64,000 nucleotides of DNA from Artemia franciscana (lineage: Eukaryota; Arthropoda; Branchiopoda; Anostraca; Artemiidae), in contig NC_088883.1 of assembly GCF_032884065.1 (NCBI RefSeq), forward strand, positions 21,157,393 to 21,221,392, read 5' to 3'. Made by a program: the position numbers and the translations under genes. Positions 26,350-37,670 of this stretch are shown here, one piece after another. How positions within the stretch are numbered: position 1 is the stretch's first letter; the number at the start of each line of letters is the position of its first letter. Under the pieces are notes generated by a model, which worked only from the letters and a program-made list of their open reading frames with translations, ran no database searches and had not been told where the DNA came from.

Positions 26350-26990
26350 GAATTCATGTGGCACTTGTTACGAGGTCGGAAGAGCCAAGAGATCATATGG
26401 CATGAGCTCTTTAAAAATTCTAAGAATCTATATATTGATTTAGAAGGAAAATCAAAGGTTTGATGCTGGTCGGGATTTAAATTAAGAGTTCTGAGACACA
26501 AGGTCCTTTTAAATATCAAAATTCATTAAGATCCGATCACCCACTCGTAAGTTAAAAATATACCTTATTTTTTTTAATTTTTCCTCGCCCTTCAGCCCCT
26601 CAGATGATCGAATCATAGAAAACGACTCTAACAAGTCAATTTGTGCAGGTTCCTGACGCGCCAAGCTGTTTTCATCGTCCTAGCACGTCCAGAAGCACCG
26701 AACTCGCCAAAGCACTGGACCCCCTTAATTCCCCCAAAGAGATTGGATCCAGTCAGAATACATCAATCACGTATCTACGACATTTGTTTATTCAACCTAC
26801 CAAGTTTAATCCCAATCGCTTCACTTTAAGCGTTTTCCAAGATTTCCGGTTTCCCCCTTCAACCCCCACAATGTCAACAGATATGGTGGGATTTAAAATA
26901 AAAGCTCTGAGACATTAGCTCCTGCTAAATATGTAATTTCATTAAGATTTGGTCACCCTTTCTTATGTTAAAAATACCTCAATTTTGGTA
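26350..26990 (+). repeat. Family B repeat
   Basis: It carries the family B blocks in order, including 'agcacgtccagaagcacc' near 26683 and 'tcattaagat' near 26523 and 26938. Confidence 0.75.
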
Positions 26991-26999
26991 ATTTTTCCG

Positions 27000-27285
27000 C
27001 TAGCACACATCCCATATATCCCACTAAATGTGGCTCACGGAAATAATATACAAGACAGAGATCCTCTAGAGCTATTAATTGACGCTGGATCAACACTTCA
27101 ATTCCTGGGTCTTTTTAACAAATAGCACACATACCACCAAGCATGGCTTACGGAAATAAGATAAAGGACGAGGATCCTCTAAAGCTATTAATGGGCACTG
27201 AATCAACGTTTCAGTTGCTGTTTTTTTTTTAAGAGATAGCACACATGGCACTAAACCTGGCTTACGAAAATAAGGTAAAGGAGAG
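27000..27285 (+). repeat. Left array of ~113-bp units
   Basis: Three units of about 113 bases, anchored by 'tagcacacat' at about 27001, 27124 and 27236 and by 'gctatta' at 27071 and 27184. Inverted copies lie at 30215-30430. Confidence 0.75.
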
Positions 27286-27419
27286 TTCTTTATTTTCACC
27301 AAAATTTTCATGGCACTGCCAAATTTTTTTGGTATGGTCACATTAAAACGCGACGCAAAAGAAAAAAAAATAGAAAACAAAACACTTATCAATCCTCCTA
27401 ACTTTCATTATACATTTTT

Positions 27420-30060
27420 ACAAAACTAGGTATAAAACTCTTCACTAACCGCTGGTGGGCACAGCGTACCGGCTGAAGTTTGTAAACAGGAACTGCAACC
27501 CTGCACGGGAGTTGTTTTGTTGTGGATCAAGGGAGGAAAAGGGTTTTGTGGAATGGGTGGATCAGAGATTTTCTTCCAAAATCCATGCAGAGCTTCTCTC
27601 TTCTTTTTTCCAGAGTTTGTATTTTAAACTTTGACAGCAGCTCTTCATTTCTGTATGCTTCGAAACTATCATTAGAGCTCTTTTCTGAACTCTTTCGAGC
27701 CTGGCGCTTTGCTCAGCCGTCAGCCCAAAATGCCATACAGAAGCTGAATATTCCAGAATCGGGCAAATAAAAGATGTAAATATTCGGAGGAGGTGATCTG
27801 GAGGGGTGCTATGTTTCGACATAAGCTGGAGCATCTGGAGCCCAGTATTACCCCTTTTTGTTAGACTAGTTGTGTTTACTTCCCATTTTAATCACTGGTT
27901 ATAATAACTCCCAAGAGTTTAATCTTACTGACTTTAAGAGAATCAGAGATAGTTGGTAGGAAATTAGGTTTAGAAGAATTTAAAAATGAATAGTTAAAAT
28001 AAAAGTTTAACTGTCATTTACTGTCATATTTGAAACGGAAGCCTTAGTCTTTAGTTAATTAAAGTTTGAACTTTGCTATATTCATTTGCTTCACAAATTT
28101 CTCCTAGGATAAGGTCATCAACATATTTCCAACAGACTTCACAATCATTAGTAATATTATTAATCATAGCTAGAAAAAGAATAGGACCCAGGATGGTACC
28201 TTGAGGTATACCACAAAAAACTGGCTGAGGTTCAGAGAAAGACTTATTATATTTTAAAATTTGGAACCTATTTCCAAAACTCTATATTAAAAAACTCTGA
28301 ATGATTTTCACAAGAGCAGGAATCACTCTAGAATCAATTAAAAGCTTAGAAATTAAAATGTTATGATCAATCAGATCGAAACCCTTTTTCAAATCAATTT
28401 TTATCACGTTTAGCCATTTACCAGGCTCATCAACATGCTTAAGAATAAAATGTAAAAGACTGACTAGATAACGGGATGTTGATGTATTCTTTCTGTTACC
28501 GTACTGATGAGGATCAAGGAGGGGTTCATCTTCAGCTTTTAGCCAATTTACTACAAAGCTTTCGTACATTTTGCTGAACAAAGGGGTTACATTGATTGGT
28601 CTCACACCGTCGAAATTAAGTTCAGGATTTTTTTAGGGATTGGATTAAAATATCCCGTTTTCCCTATCTGTGGGTAAAACTGAAGAAGCTGAAATGCCAT
28701 TAAAAATTAGCGCTAGTGGCTTTGTCCATTTGTCAGGAAATACTTTTATATGTTCAATCGGAAAATCAATTGGAGTAATACAAGTTCATTTATGTTTCTT
28801 TATTTTACTAAAAACTTAATCCTCAGAAATAATAAGTATAGGTATGTCATCATATGGTATTTCTGATACTCTTGGGTCATTTTATTTACATCAAGAGGCG
28901 GCAAAGATTGGATTATTCTGGCCAAACGCCCATTTAACTGGCTAGCAGCTTTTTCATCATTAGAATCTGAACAAAATCAACACCACTAGGGGATTTCCCA
29001 CAAATTTGTTTTATTTCCTTATACCACATGCTAGGCTTTGATTCAAAAAGGTTATAAATTTTTTTTTGTGTTAATGCTCAACTGCAGTTTTTTTTTTGTC
29101 ATTTTACGTGTTTTGTTACGCAGCATATTAGCATTTCCTATTTTCCCTTCTTTTCTTAGTTGAATTCTATACCGAATTAAATCTTTAATTTCTTGGGTTA
29201 TGTAAGGACGATCTATGTTGTACCGCTTGGAAGTTTTCTCAGAAAAGCGTTTTTCATATTTTTTTCTTAGTTTATCTTGCAGAAATTTTTCTTTTTCATC
29301 GGAGGACTCTAAAATTGCTACCTCATCCCAGGAATCGGATGTAATCCAGTTTCCAAATTCCAAGGGACCTCTGTCCGAAAGAGGTCGGTAGGAAACTTCC
29401 TCAACTACATATTTTACATTATACGAAGGTAGTGAGGCCCACTTTATCTGTAGTGGTACCTACCACCAAGGGGAGGTAGGTCTTGAAGTTCATTATAATA
29501 TTCTGACAAATTTGTGCAAATTATGTCGAATTTAGTATTACCTTTAGTAGTCAGAAACTTTACCATCTACTTGAGTCCTTAACTTCTGAGGAAGCTTTCA
29601 ATTCTTAGATAGTTCTTATCACCAGTACCGCAAATTCCAACATTCAGGTACTTAGGAATAATAAAATCAACACACAAATCTAGCTTTTCAGCAGACCTTT
29701 TTTTGGAAATATGCCATAGTGGGTGAGCAATAAAACACTCGAATAATAACTCCAGTTACAGATCTTGGAAGCTTTTTTGGTCGAATCATAATCCAAATAA
29801 TTTCATCATCATCAATATGGGGAATCTGTAGTAGCCGCGGCGCCAACTGCTCATGTACGAAACACGCTATGCCACCACCTTTCTTACCTAACAGATGATT
29901 CTGATGTCTTAGTTTAATATATTGTTTGTAACCTTGTATTGTAAGATATTCAGGACTTAGTTTATGTGCTTCTGTAACTGTAATAATATCAGCTCCAGTT
30001 ACTTGAACATAACCCTCAAGTTCACCAATTTGCTGTTGTTTTAAGGAAATGAAAATTTAG
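27420..30060 (-). mobile_element. Second non-LTR retrotransposon, degraded ORF2
   Basis: Minus-strand pieces in family order. The endonuclease reads ELEGYVQVTGADIITVTEAH (30030-29970), then GKKGGGIACFVHEQLAPR (29905-29850). The linker has RPYITQEIKDLIRYR (29210-29165). The reverse transcriptase has RPINVTPLFSKMYESFVV and KIDLKKGFDLIDHNIL (28605-28340), then GIPQGTILGPILF (28210-28170) and KYVDDLILGE (28115-28085), whose YVDD is the catalytic motif. The C-terminal part has GLTAEQSARLERVQKRAL (27730-27680). Frameshifts and internal stops separate the pieces. The lineage differs from the 15.6-20.2 kb element (KYVDD rather than FADD). It sits between two inverted arrays. Confidence 0.88.
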
Positions 30061-30214
30061 TGTTTTTTTCAATGCGGAATTTCCGAGTCTGTAAGTGAAC
30101 TTCAGTTTTATTGGTTTATTTTTGTGATATATAACCATCAGCCATTTTTTTTAAATCTTGCGGTAGCTCAGTAGATCAATGTTGTGTGTTACAATACAGC
30201 CCGAGTTGTTTGAT

Positions 30215-30430
30215 TACTGCTGCCACAAGGTTTGGTGGTGTGTGTGCTATCTGTTGAAAAGTCCCATTCCCAGTTGATTCAGTCCCATTAATGGCTCTGA
30301 TTTCCGTAGGCCCAGTTTGGTGGTATGTGGGCTATCTGTTAAATAAACCTAGCAACTAAAGTGTTGATTTAGCACCCATTAACGGCTGTAGAGGTTCTCT
30401 GTCTTTTATCTTATTTCTGTAAGCCTATGT
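30215..30430 (-). repeat. Right array of the same ~113-bp unit, inverted
   Basis: The reverse complement contains 'ggcttacagaaataagataa', 'gttaatgggtgc' and 'acataccaccaaac', matching the left array at 27000-27285. Confidence 0.75.
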
Positions 30431-30807
30431 GCCCTCTATTTTTGGTCACTTAAAAAAGCACTTCACTCACACTTTAATGTTTTCAGGAAAAATGTCACTG
30501 AATATTGCAGGTCCTAGTGGCAATTATATTCGTACATAATGATAACAATAATAATAAAAAAAAAAATTATAACCCACTTCACAAAACGATGTGAGGATAG
30601 CGGAGTAAAAAGAGAAAAAACAAAATAAACATCAGAAAACGAAATCAACAGAACAAATGGATGAGAACAAACGTACAAAGGTACAACACAAGAAGTACAA
30701 CATAATCAACAAGGAAAAAAGTCGACAGAACAAACGAATGAACCTGTGATATAGGGTAAGCCGTCCGTGTGCTTGTGCTGATAAGTTATCATGAAGCTCC
30801 TGCAGTT

Positions 30808-31129
30808 GCCGTGCTGGCTGAGTGGTTGGCGCTCTGGCGTGGGAATTTGTATCAAAGGGGCACGGGTTCAATCCCAGTTGTGACTAGTTGTTTAGTTTGG
30901 GAGAGGGGTCAGTGGCGTGACTCTATAAACTCAGCCAGAGTCGACCCAGCTCTAAATGGGAATCTTGAGAAATCCGGGGAAGGTAAGGAGGAAGGATGTG
31001 CGAAAGCACAGGATGGTTGGCCCCCAACCTCCCATTGCACTTTCTGGCTGAAGGGCCATGAAACGGAGATCAGCACCACCGGTTTGGACCTTAAGGGTCT
31101 AGTGCCGTCTTACTTACTTACTTTTTTTT
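30808..31129 (+). mobile_element. Full-length tRNA-derived SINE (322 bp)
   Basis: The head is tRNA-like, with an A box in 'tggctgagtggttggcgc' and a B box in 'gggttcaatccc'. A central block reads 'cagccagagtcgacccagc'. The tail is (TTAC)3 followed by T9. It is flanked by a perfect 10-base target duplication, TCCTGCAGTT, at 30798-30807 and 31130-31139. The head resembles Ser/Leu tRNA (long variable-arm type), an inference from the A-box text. The ORF through it is not a gene. Confidence 0.9.
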
Positions 31130-31139
31130 TCCTGCAGTT

Positions 31140-31386
31140 TGGCAGTTATATCGGGAGCTTTGTATTTTAGGATTATTCTCCAATTTCGATACAATAGAGT
31201 AGATAAAGTAGGTATTACAGTATTTATATTAACATCTACTTATTTTACATAAATCATTCTTTTTCAGTAGAATGAAGGGTTCAGAAAGACAAACTAAAGA
31301 ATGATATCAAAACACTGACTACAAAGAAACCAGAGCCTTTCGATTGTATTTAGACCGGCTTGACACAATGTTAGAGAATCCAAATC

Positions 31387-31438
<52 letters not shown>

Positions 31439-32140
31439 TTCAGATATTGCAGTCTGGCGGAAGGATAAAATATTTTTACAAATTGTTAAACCAAGCCACC
31501 GAAAATTTTCAACAAAGGGAATGGATGTATTTTTAATCTGAAGAGGAGTATTTGGTAAGGTACCGTTAAAACAAATATACTCGCATTTTTCAAGATTCAG
31601 ATTAAGTCAATATCAAGGAAACCTTTTTCAGCCCTTTTAACTGTGCGGGACTAAGAAGATTTGCATCAACTGATAAGGAAAATATCATCTCCGTAAGCAA
31701 TATATGACAAGTCAGTATACCCCATAAAATACGTCCATAAATTACAGACAAGTATGTCATCATTTTCAATGCACCAATTTTTGTTTATCTACAGATTTTG
31801 TAAACATCCTCTTTTATTTGTTCGTTTTTTTCTATGATAATATTAAAATAATAATAATAATCGTTTCACTTAGATAATTGCACGATCATTATCTAGCTAC
31901 ACAACTGTGTCACTATCCTTATTCTACCGAATATGATTTATAACTGAGGAAACAACAAGTGTCATATCGTTACCACAAGTTTGTCACCGAACTAAAATGT
32001 TGTCCTTAGTTTGATTTTTGATTATATTTTATTCTCAAAATATTCGTGTCATCCAATTATAATTATTTAACTCTGTCAATGGGGATTAGTAGTGATTACC
32101 TTTTCTTGGTGGTCTTGACACATTCAAAAATGCGTATAGA
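31140..32140. other. No gene recognised; poly-T
   Basis: A poly-T tract at about 31389-31432. The remainder is AT-rich. The missing last SMU1 exon was looked for on the minus strand here and not found. Confidence 0.5.
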
Positions 32141-32392
32141 AGTATTTAAAATCTAAAAATTTCACCTAATAAAATACGCAAATTTAAAAACAGATATTCA
32201 GGTGCCAAAACCTACTTAGAAAAGTGGAAACTTTTTCTCCTAGTCGAGCCTAAGCCTAATTTTTTTTTTCTTCGATGAGCCATTTTCATACAAAAAAGGG
32301 GGAAAAAATGTTATTCAAACACTAACCCTAGCAGAGACACTTCCTTAGATTAATGCATTTACAAACAAAGTAAGAAATCATTAAATAAATAC

Positions 32393-32450
32393 CACCGAAG
32401 TTTTCTCAAACTTTCCAGTAAGTATACAGCATACAGGCTATACTATCAAT
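32393..32450 (-). pseudogene. Decayed copy of a SMU1 exon tail with donor site
   Basis: On the minus strand this reads [10 protein letters not shown] and then GTATTT, matching [10 protein letters not shown] plus GTATTT at the end of the exon at 36072-35921. Similarity continues upstream with an approximately 10-base loss, and downstream into the intron for about 70 bases. Confidence 0.85.
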
Positions 32451-33299
32451 TCTGAAATTCATAAAAAAAATAATAAAAAATTTAGACCCCATCTTTAAAA
32501 ATAGGCAATTTTTAAAGCAATAATGTTCAGGTGCCAAAATTATATAGAAAAGTAGAATTTTTTTTCAATTCTAGTTTATTTTTTATTTATTTTTTTAAAT
32601 GAGCCATCTTTGTACAAAAAAAAAATTGTTAATATGTGAAACCTAATTAAAACACTATCTGAATATAGTGTTGGGCGATGATTTGCTTAAAGGATACATA
32701 GATATTTTTACTTCCGATATTCGATAATCGATATATCGATTTCGATATTTCCGATCACAAAGTTCAACTGCCAAAATTGTAATTAAAGAGCGTTTTGCGC
32801 AATTTTTTTTCTAAAGTATATTGAAATACAAAAAAAACTGCAATTAGGCTACATAAATCAATGTCATAATAACACAGATTTGGAAATATTCTGGCTCGGG
32901 ATAAGGCAAAATAAAACTATCGGCTATTAATAGTTATCGAAAATCAGTAACATGTCAATATTTGCCCCTGAAAATTGGTTCTGCCTTCCAGTGACTAAAT
33001 AAATAAAATGTTTTTTTCAAGGGAAAGACGGGAGCAAAATTAAAACTTAAGAAAACAAAATTTTTCTGTATTTGAGGTTGTAACCCCTCCTCAATACTTC
33101 GCTTTTCATGCCAAAGTCTTTTGTATTAAAAAAAAGTTTTTGCTCTAAATAAACGGCCCTTGTCTTTCAGGAGTCGTTCTTAAAGAATTGGGACAAAAGT
33201 AAAAAGTTAGTGTAAAGAGTGAGGTATTGAGGAACGGACGTCCCCCTTCATATAGGGGGATATTTCTATCCGTTCTAAGTTTTAATATTGCTACTTTAA

Positions 33300-34520
33300 T
33301 TTGAAAAAATACCTCTATCTGTGGATTTTTCTCCTAGAAACTTTCCCCTCCCAATGTCAAATGTGAAGATTCTCCTCTGGATAACTCCCCATAGAGAATT
33401 TCTCCTGCAGAAAATCCCCCCATAGAAAAATCCCTAAGATAATTTGGACCCCTTTGAAAATATTCCCCGGACTATTTCTCCAGAATATCTCCACAGGCGA
33501 AATTGAATTGGCAAAGAGGTAGTTAGTCAAATAATTTTCTGATAAATTCCCTATCGTATAGTTCCATTTAAAAGTTCCATCTGGAGACTACCCTCCTATA
33601 GAAAATATTCCCTTTGCAAAATATCCCCCATAGAGAATTCCCTTCCCCAATAAATGTTTGTTCATCCCAAAAACAAATAAAATTCTTGAAGAATTGGGAC
33701 AAACAAACAGTCAAAATTTAGCACAAAAAGAGATGTTTTAAATACAGGGCATCCCCCCTCATATATGTAATAATTTCTTTTCGTTTCAAGTTTCAATTCC
33801 GCTCTTTAATTTAAACTGAAAAATCGTTTTTCTTTCAGATCGTTTTTTCAAATAATGCTGGCAAATCTGCCTCTTCCCTCCATAGACAATCCCATCCCTA
33901 TGAAAATTCCTCCTTGAAAAGTTCCTCCCGTGTAATATCCCTCTTCCCCCGCCACCTCCACCTCCACGAAAATTCCTCCTTGAAAAGTTCTTCCCGCGTA
34001 GTATCCCCCTTCCCCCGGAAAATCCCATCCTCGCTGAAAATCACCCTAAAAAAATTTCTAGCGGATAGTTCCGCCTGATAAATTCCTTTTAGCCTGCTTT
34101 TATTTGAAAAAGACATGCCTTTCTTTTAATTTCTAATCATTGTTCAAACCATGGCGGATATCCTCCCTCTGTGGAAAATTCTTCCTGTAAATTTTCCCCT
34201 CCCATTTTTCCAATAAAAAGTATATCTTGTGGAAAATTCTCTCGTCCCAAAGGACAGTTTTTCCCTTAAAATTCCCCAATGGAGAATTTCTCCCACGGAT
34301 TTATCCACAAAAAATTTCAACCCCTTTGAAAATTATCCACGGGTAATTTGCCCTGAATATATCCGCATATAAAATTGAATTAGCTATGAGAAAGTAATTC
34401 AAATATAAGGAATTTCGTAAAGAGATTCCGGTAAAATCCACCGTGTAAAGTTTCCCTTTGAAAGTTTATCCGCGGAGACCCTCCAAACAAAAAAATATGC
34501 CATAAAATGTTTGTTTCCCC
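33300..34520. repeat. Degenerate 'gaaaattccc' repeat region
   Basis: Over about 1.2 kb, short phrases such as 'gaaaattcctcc', 'gaaaatattccc' and 'gagaatttctcc' recur at irregular spacing of about 15-40 bases. The Gly/Arg-rich antisense ORFs at 33786-34116 are by-products. Confidence 0.7.
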
Positions 34521-34829
34521 GATAATAAATACTTTATGTAAAAACTAGGCAATTCTCATAACTTACAATTCTTTCCCAAGGACTATAGGGGGGTTAGGTC
34601 TTCCGAAGAGGCATAGTGAGACTTTTCAACTATGCTGATCAAATGGCAATTTCAAAATTTCGATCAGACGACTTGGAAAAAAAAGGAGCATCGGAGGCAG
34701 GGAAAGGGGTCTAACTGCCTAAAATCCTTTTGGTCACAAAACAGGGAATTAGAACTTTAATATAAGTTGGAACACTTTTTGCAGATGGAAGCTAGAAATC
34801 CATATAATAGGGTTCTCTGATAGTCTGAA

Positions 34830-35080
34830 TCTTACATTGCAGTTTTTATTAAGATTTGTTGACTTTTAGTTTCCGCCCTTTCTTGAAAATCTTGCAAGTT
34901 TTCTCAGGCTCTTAACTTTTGATGGATACATTAAACTTGAAGGATCTTATATATTTGGAAACAGCATAAAAAGCCAATCCTTTTGAAGCATCCATGTTAT
35001 CAAAATTTCCAGTTTCAGTTGCTATTGGATCGAGTCGCTCCTTACTTACAATTGAGTACCACAAACTGTTTGATTAACTG
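34830..35080 (-). repeat. Inverted family A fragment
   Basis: The reverse complement carries the family A head: 'gtaaggagcgactcg', 'tccaaatatataag' and 'catcaaaagttaagagcctg'. It is nested in the hAT element. Confidence 0.7.
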
Positions 35081-35424
35081 ATCAGACTTTGAATCCACTC
35101 TCAAAAGGTTCATTGGTGACAGGAAGGGATATCAAGCTTATGACTACTTCCAATACCCATATTACGAGACTTTTACCACTTGATTTTATTAGTTTCTCTT
35201 GTAACTAAAAACTCCATACTGAAAATCTGGAGCAATGATACTGATAATGAAGTCGCAGTGGTGAAGGCCTTGCATTGAGTCATAAGATGGTGCCAGATAC
35301 CACAGGATGGTGAAGGCCTTACATTAAATAGTGAAACTTCAACCCGCCCCACCCATAGACTGGCTTGATCCTGTAGTGGCCGAATCGCAGGAATTGTCAC
35401 GACACTTGTATCTGTTCACACATA

Positions 35425-35715
35425 TTACAGAAAGGCCAAATCCAAATGGGGAATATGCAATTTCTTGAAACGTGGATCCAAGTATGTGGCGATAGTGACG
35501 AGTGCGATGTGAAAAGGCCCTACAAGCCTAGAAGGCATTTTATCGAGCCAAGCCTTTCGGAGGTCCTCAGCAACATTTGAGAATCCACCCTCACTAAACG
35601 TAGTTTCGGTTGGAGAACAGCTATGCCAATGGCTACAGCTATACATGCTGTGTATCAGTATGTATGAGTCACTATATTGAAGAAATTCTTCCTCTTCAAG
35701 GCCATTTAGAAACAA
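35425..35715 (-). pseudogene. hAT transposase fragment
   Basis: An open frame of 96 codons contains NVAEDLRKAWLDKMPSRL followed by VTIATYLDPRFKKLHIP. The ATxLDPRFKKL string is characteristic of the region before the dimerisation domain in BED-finger hAT transposases. The rest of the transposase was not found, so it is a remnant inside the 32666-35874 element. It is a different hAT lineage from the relic at 4556-5610. Confidence 0.75.
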
Positions 35716-35920
35716 TTTTCTATGTTGGATCTCTTAAAGTGAACTTTCACCAGTAGACACCAGAAAAATCTGATAATATTAAAAAAAAAAAAAAAAAAAA
35801 AAAAATCCATTTTGATATCAATATTTACATTTCGATATTTGGTCCGAAATACCAATATCCATTATCGCCCATTAGCTGAAATCAATGGATTTATAAGCAC
35901 AGTAGGAAGGAATTAAATAC

Positions 35921-36072
35921 CTCCAAAGTTTTTTCAAACTTTCCAGTAAGAGTTGGAAACAATACAGCGCATGATCTTCAGCAACGCAATAGATCCACTC
36001 GCCACGGGGAGACACAACGCACGCAACGAAATCACCACCTTCTCCTTTACCTGACGTGAAAGACCTCACTAT
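35921..36072 (-). CDS. SMU1: SMU1 exon (late WD40 repeats), one-base frameshift
   Basis: The acceptor is ttttttag and the donor GTATTT. The frame starts in phase 0 with [15 protein letters not shown], then [19 protein letters not shown]. The next residues expected for SMU1 are present only one frame over, as [12 protein letters not shown]. The exon is 152 nt where 153 would keep frame, and the break falls in the short T/C run at about 35958-35963. SMU1 is a LisH and WD40 protein of the spliceosomal B complex that acts in the nucleus with RED to activate splicing. The frameshift could be a sequencing or assembly slip in a homopolymer, or a real disabling change. The following exon (VHEKDVIG... 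in the family) was not found. Confidence 0.93.
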
Positions 36073-37263
36073 CTAAAAAAATAAATGAAAATATGCTTTA
36101 AAAATGTAAAAATTGTACATCAAAGCTAAGATTAATTGATTTCTGTCAGCCAATAAATTCAGAAATGAGTGACTCAGATGTCAAATCAGTTAAATCTAGA
36201 AATTAGAACACAATCAATAATATAATTAGAAAAGATTATTTGAGTGAACTTTGACAAGTTTTGAAAACCGAAATCAGTCAGAGCGAACTAGCATACCTAT
36301 ATAATTGTCTATGTCAATAACGCCCAGCCAATCACTAATCTTTAACTGACAATAATCACATGCCATTCCGAAGCGGGAGCTAAAACGAGTCAAATGTGCA
36401 TTTGTCATTGGGAAATCAAATTAAATCCATTTAATTGCGTCAGTCAATCTTATTAAGTTATTGTCAATCAAAATCACTTAAAAATTAACTAAAACAATCT
36501 GTAAAATTAGTAATTCAAAAATTAAACCAGCTACGAATCAAAATTAAAATAGTCTTGGTAAGCCTACGTTGTTTTGTCTCATAGCTGGGGAGACTGAACT
36601 AAAATTTTCATGAGATATTTTTTCTTTCCATTCCTCACAAGTGGATACTCTGAGGTTCGACTTTCTTTTCCTGATGTCCACCAAGCTCAGATGCTAGTTC
36701 AGAATATAATTTGCCTACATTGGTAAGCCTATATTATTCAAAGTAATCTAGCCTAATAATTCAAGCCTAATAATAATTTTAGCATAATAAGCCTAATAAT
36801 TCAAAGTAAATCTAGATTAAGATTTAACCTTCTTTGGTATATTTAAATAGATAGGAAGTGACTAAAAAATAATGACTAAATTAGTTTGGCTACATGAGCT
36901 TTTGAAATAAGGAAGTTAGGTGACAATATGCTTAATAACGCACTCTCACTCATGCTCATTGGTTTAAATGGTAAATTGGTTCGTTTTCAAACTAAAAACG
37001 AACAGAAATTGCTGTTAATGAACAAATGAAACCGAAACGAACAGAAATTAAAATGAATAGTTGGTACTTGTCTGTTATTTCTACATTTTGATAAGCCTAC
37101 ATTGTTATGTCTCATAGCTGGGAAGACTGAACTGAAATTTTCATGAATTTTGTTTTCTTTCCATTCCTCACAAAAGAGCATACTCCGAGGTTTGACTTTC
37201 TTTTCCTGTTGTCCACCAAGCTCAGGTACTAGTTCAAAATGTAACTTTTAAAAGGAAAGTTAC

Positions 37264-37320
37264 CTGTCTTTCCCAATTCATAATGACAACTGTACTATAT
37301 TTTTTGCAAACAAAAAAAGT
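37264..37320 (-). pseudogene. SMU1 exon-tail copy D3 with intact GT donor
   Basis: The minus strand reads VCKKYSTVVIMNWERQ in the SMU1 frame and then CAG|GTAACT. The real exon reads [16 protein letters not shown] and then CAG|GTACAC. The copy's donor is closer to the consensus GTAAGT than the real one. Confidence 0.85.
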
Positions 37321-37391
37321 TGTTTGCATTAATTAATTTAACTTGGATAATTAAGTTAATTAATTTAATTAGTTTTTAAAAGGAAATGCAC

Positions 37392-37446
37392 CTGTCCTTG
37401 CACACAACTGCATTAGTTTCATTTTAGACAGCGAATTGTAGTCTGC
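37392..37446 (-). pseudogene. SMU1 exon-tail copy D2 with GT donor
   Basis: The minus strand shares 'caattcgctgtct', 'aaactaatgcagttgt' and 'gcaaggacag' with the real exon, followed by GTGCAT. Its SMU1 frame is broken by an early stop. The copy is preceded by a possible acceptor (ttacattgcag). Confidence 0.8.
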
Positions 37447-37494
37447 AATGTAAAATTTAATTCAGTTTAAAAAACAAAATGTGCCTGTCCTCGC

Positions 37495-37553
37495 ATACTC
37501 ATAATAACAATTGTACTATATTTTTTGCATACAACAAATTGTAGTCAGTAATA
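37495..37553 (-). pseudogene. SMU1 exon-tail copy D1 with GC donor
   Basis: The minus strand reads QFVVCKKYSTIVIMSMRGQ, open in the SMU1 frame over 19 codons, then CAG|GCACAT. The real exon reads [21 protein letters not shown] donors can be used but are weaker than GT. A TGA two codons upstream closes the frame. Confidence 0.88.
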
Positions 37554-37670
37554 ATTAACTTAATTTGAATAATAATGAATATACTTAATTGAATTTAGTT
37601 AAATTATTGAGCTAATTTAAATACAATGATTAAAGTAAATTATTTAATTTGTTTTAAAAAGGAAGTGTAC

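Larger units (their letters stand above)
32666..35874 (-). mobile_element. hAT-like DNA transposon, decayed
   Basis: The left end TAGTGTTGGGCGATGATTTG is matched by the inverted right end (TAATGGGCGATAATGG on the minus strand). Subterminal text rich in 'cgatatttcgatat' occurs at both ends. The flanks share CTGAA inside an imperfect 8-base pair (tctgaata/gctgaaat), compatible with a decayed hAT target duplication. The minus-strand ORF at 35715-35425 carries the hAT-like string VTIATYLDPRFKKLHIP. The interior also holds a degenerate C-rich repeat region and family A fragments. It sits in the SMU1 intron. Confidence 0.75.
36073..37670 (-). other. SMU1 intron with exon-tail copies and a direct repeat
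   Basis: Intron between the second and third recognised exons. It holds three copies of the upstream exon's tail (37264-37320, 37392-37446, 37495-37553). It also holds a direct repeat of about 160 bases (36555-36720 and 37088-37240, sharing 'gtccaccaagctcag' and 'tctcatagctggg'). Confidence 0.85.

Noticed and set aside
33786-34116. Gly/Arg-rich ORFs on the minus strand
   Set aside because: Antisense reading of the degenerate C-rich repeat region.
35173-35400. 75-codon minus-strand ORF beside the hAT transposase fragment
   Set aside because: It contains an internal short duplication (aggccttcacca) and none of the conserved hAT C-terminal residues.
31441-35800. Final SMU1 exon (VHEKDVIG... 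in the family)
   Set aside because: Searched by eye on the minus strand for the expected HPHQNLI and LLKLWKP codons; nothing convincing was found.
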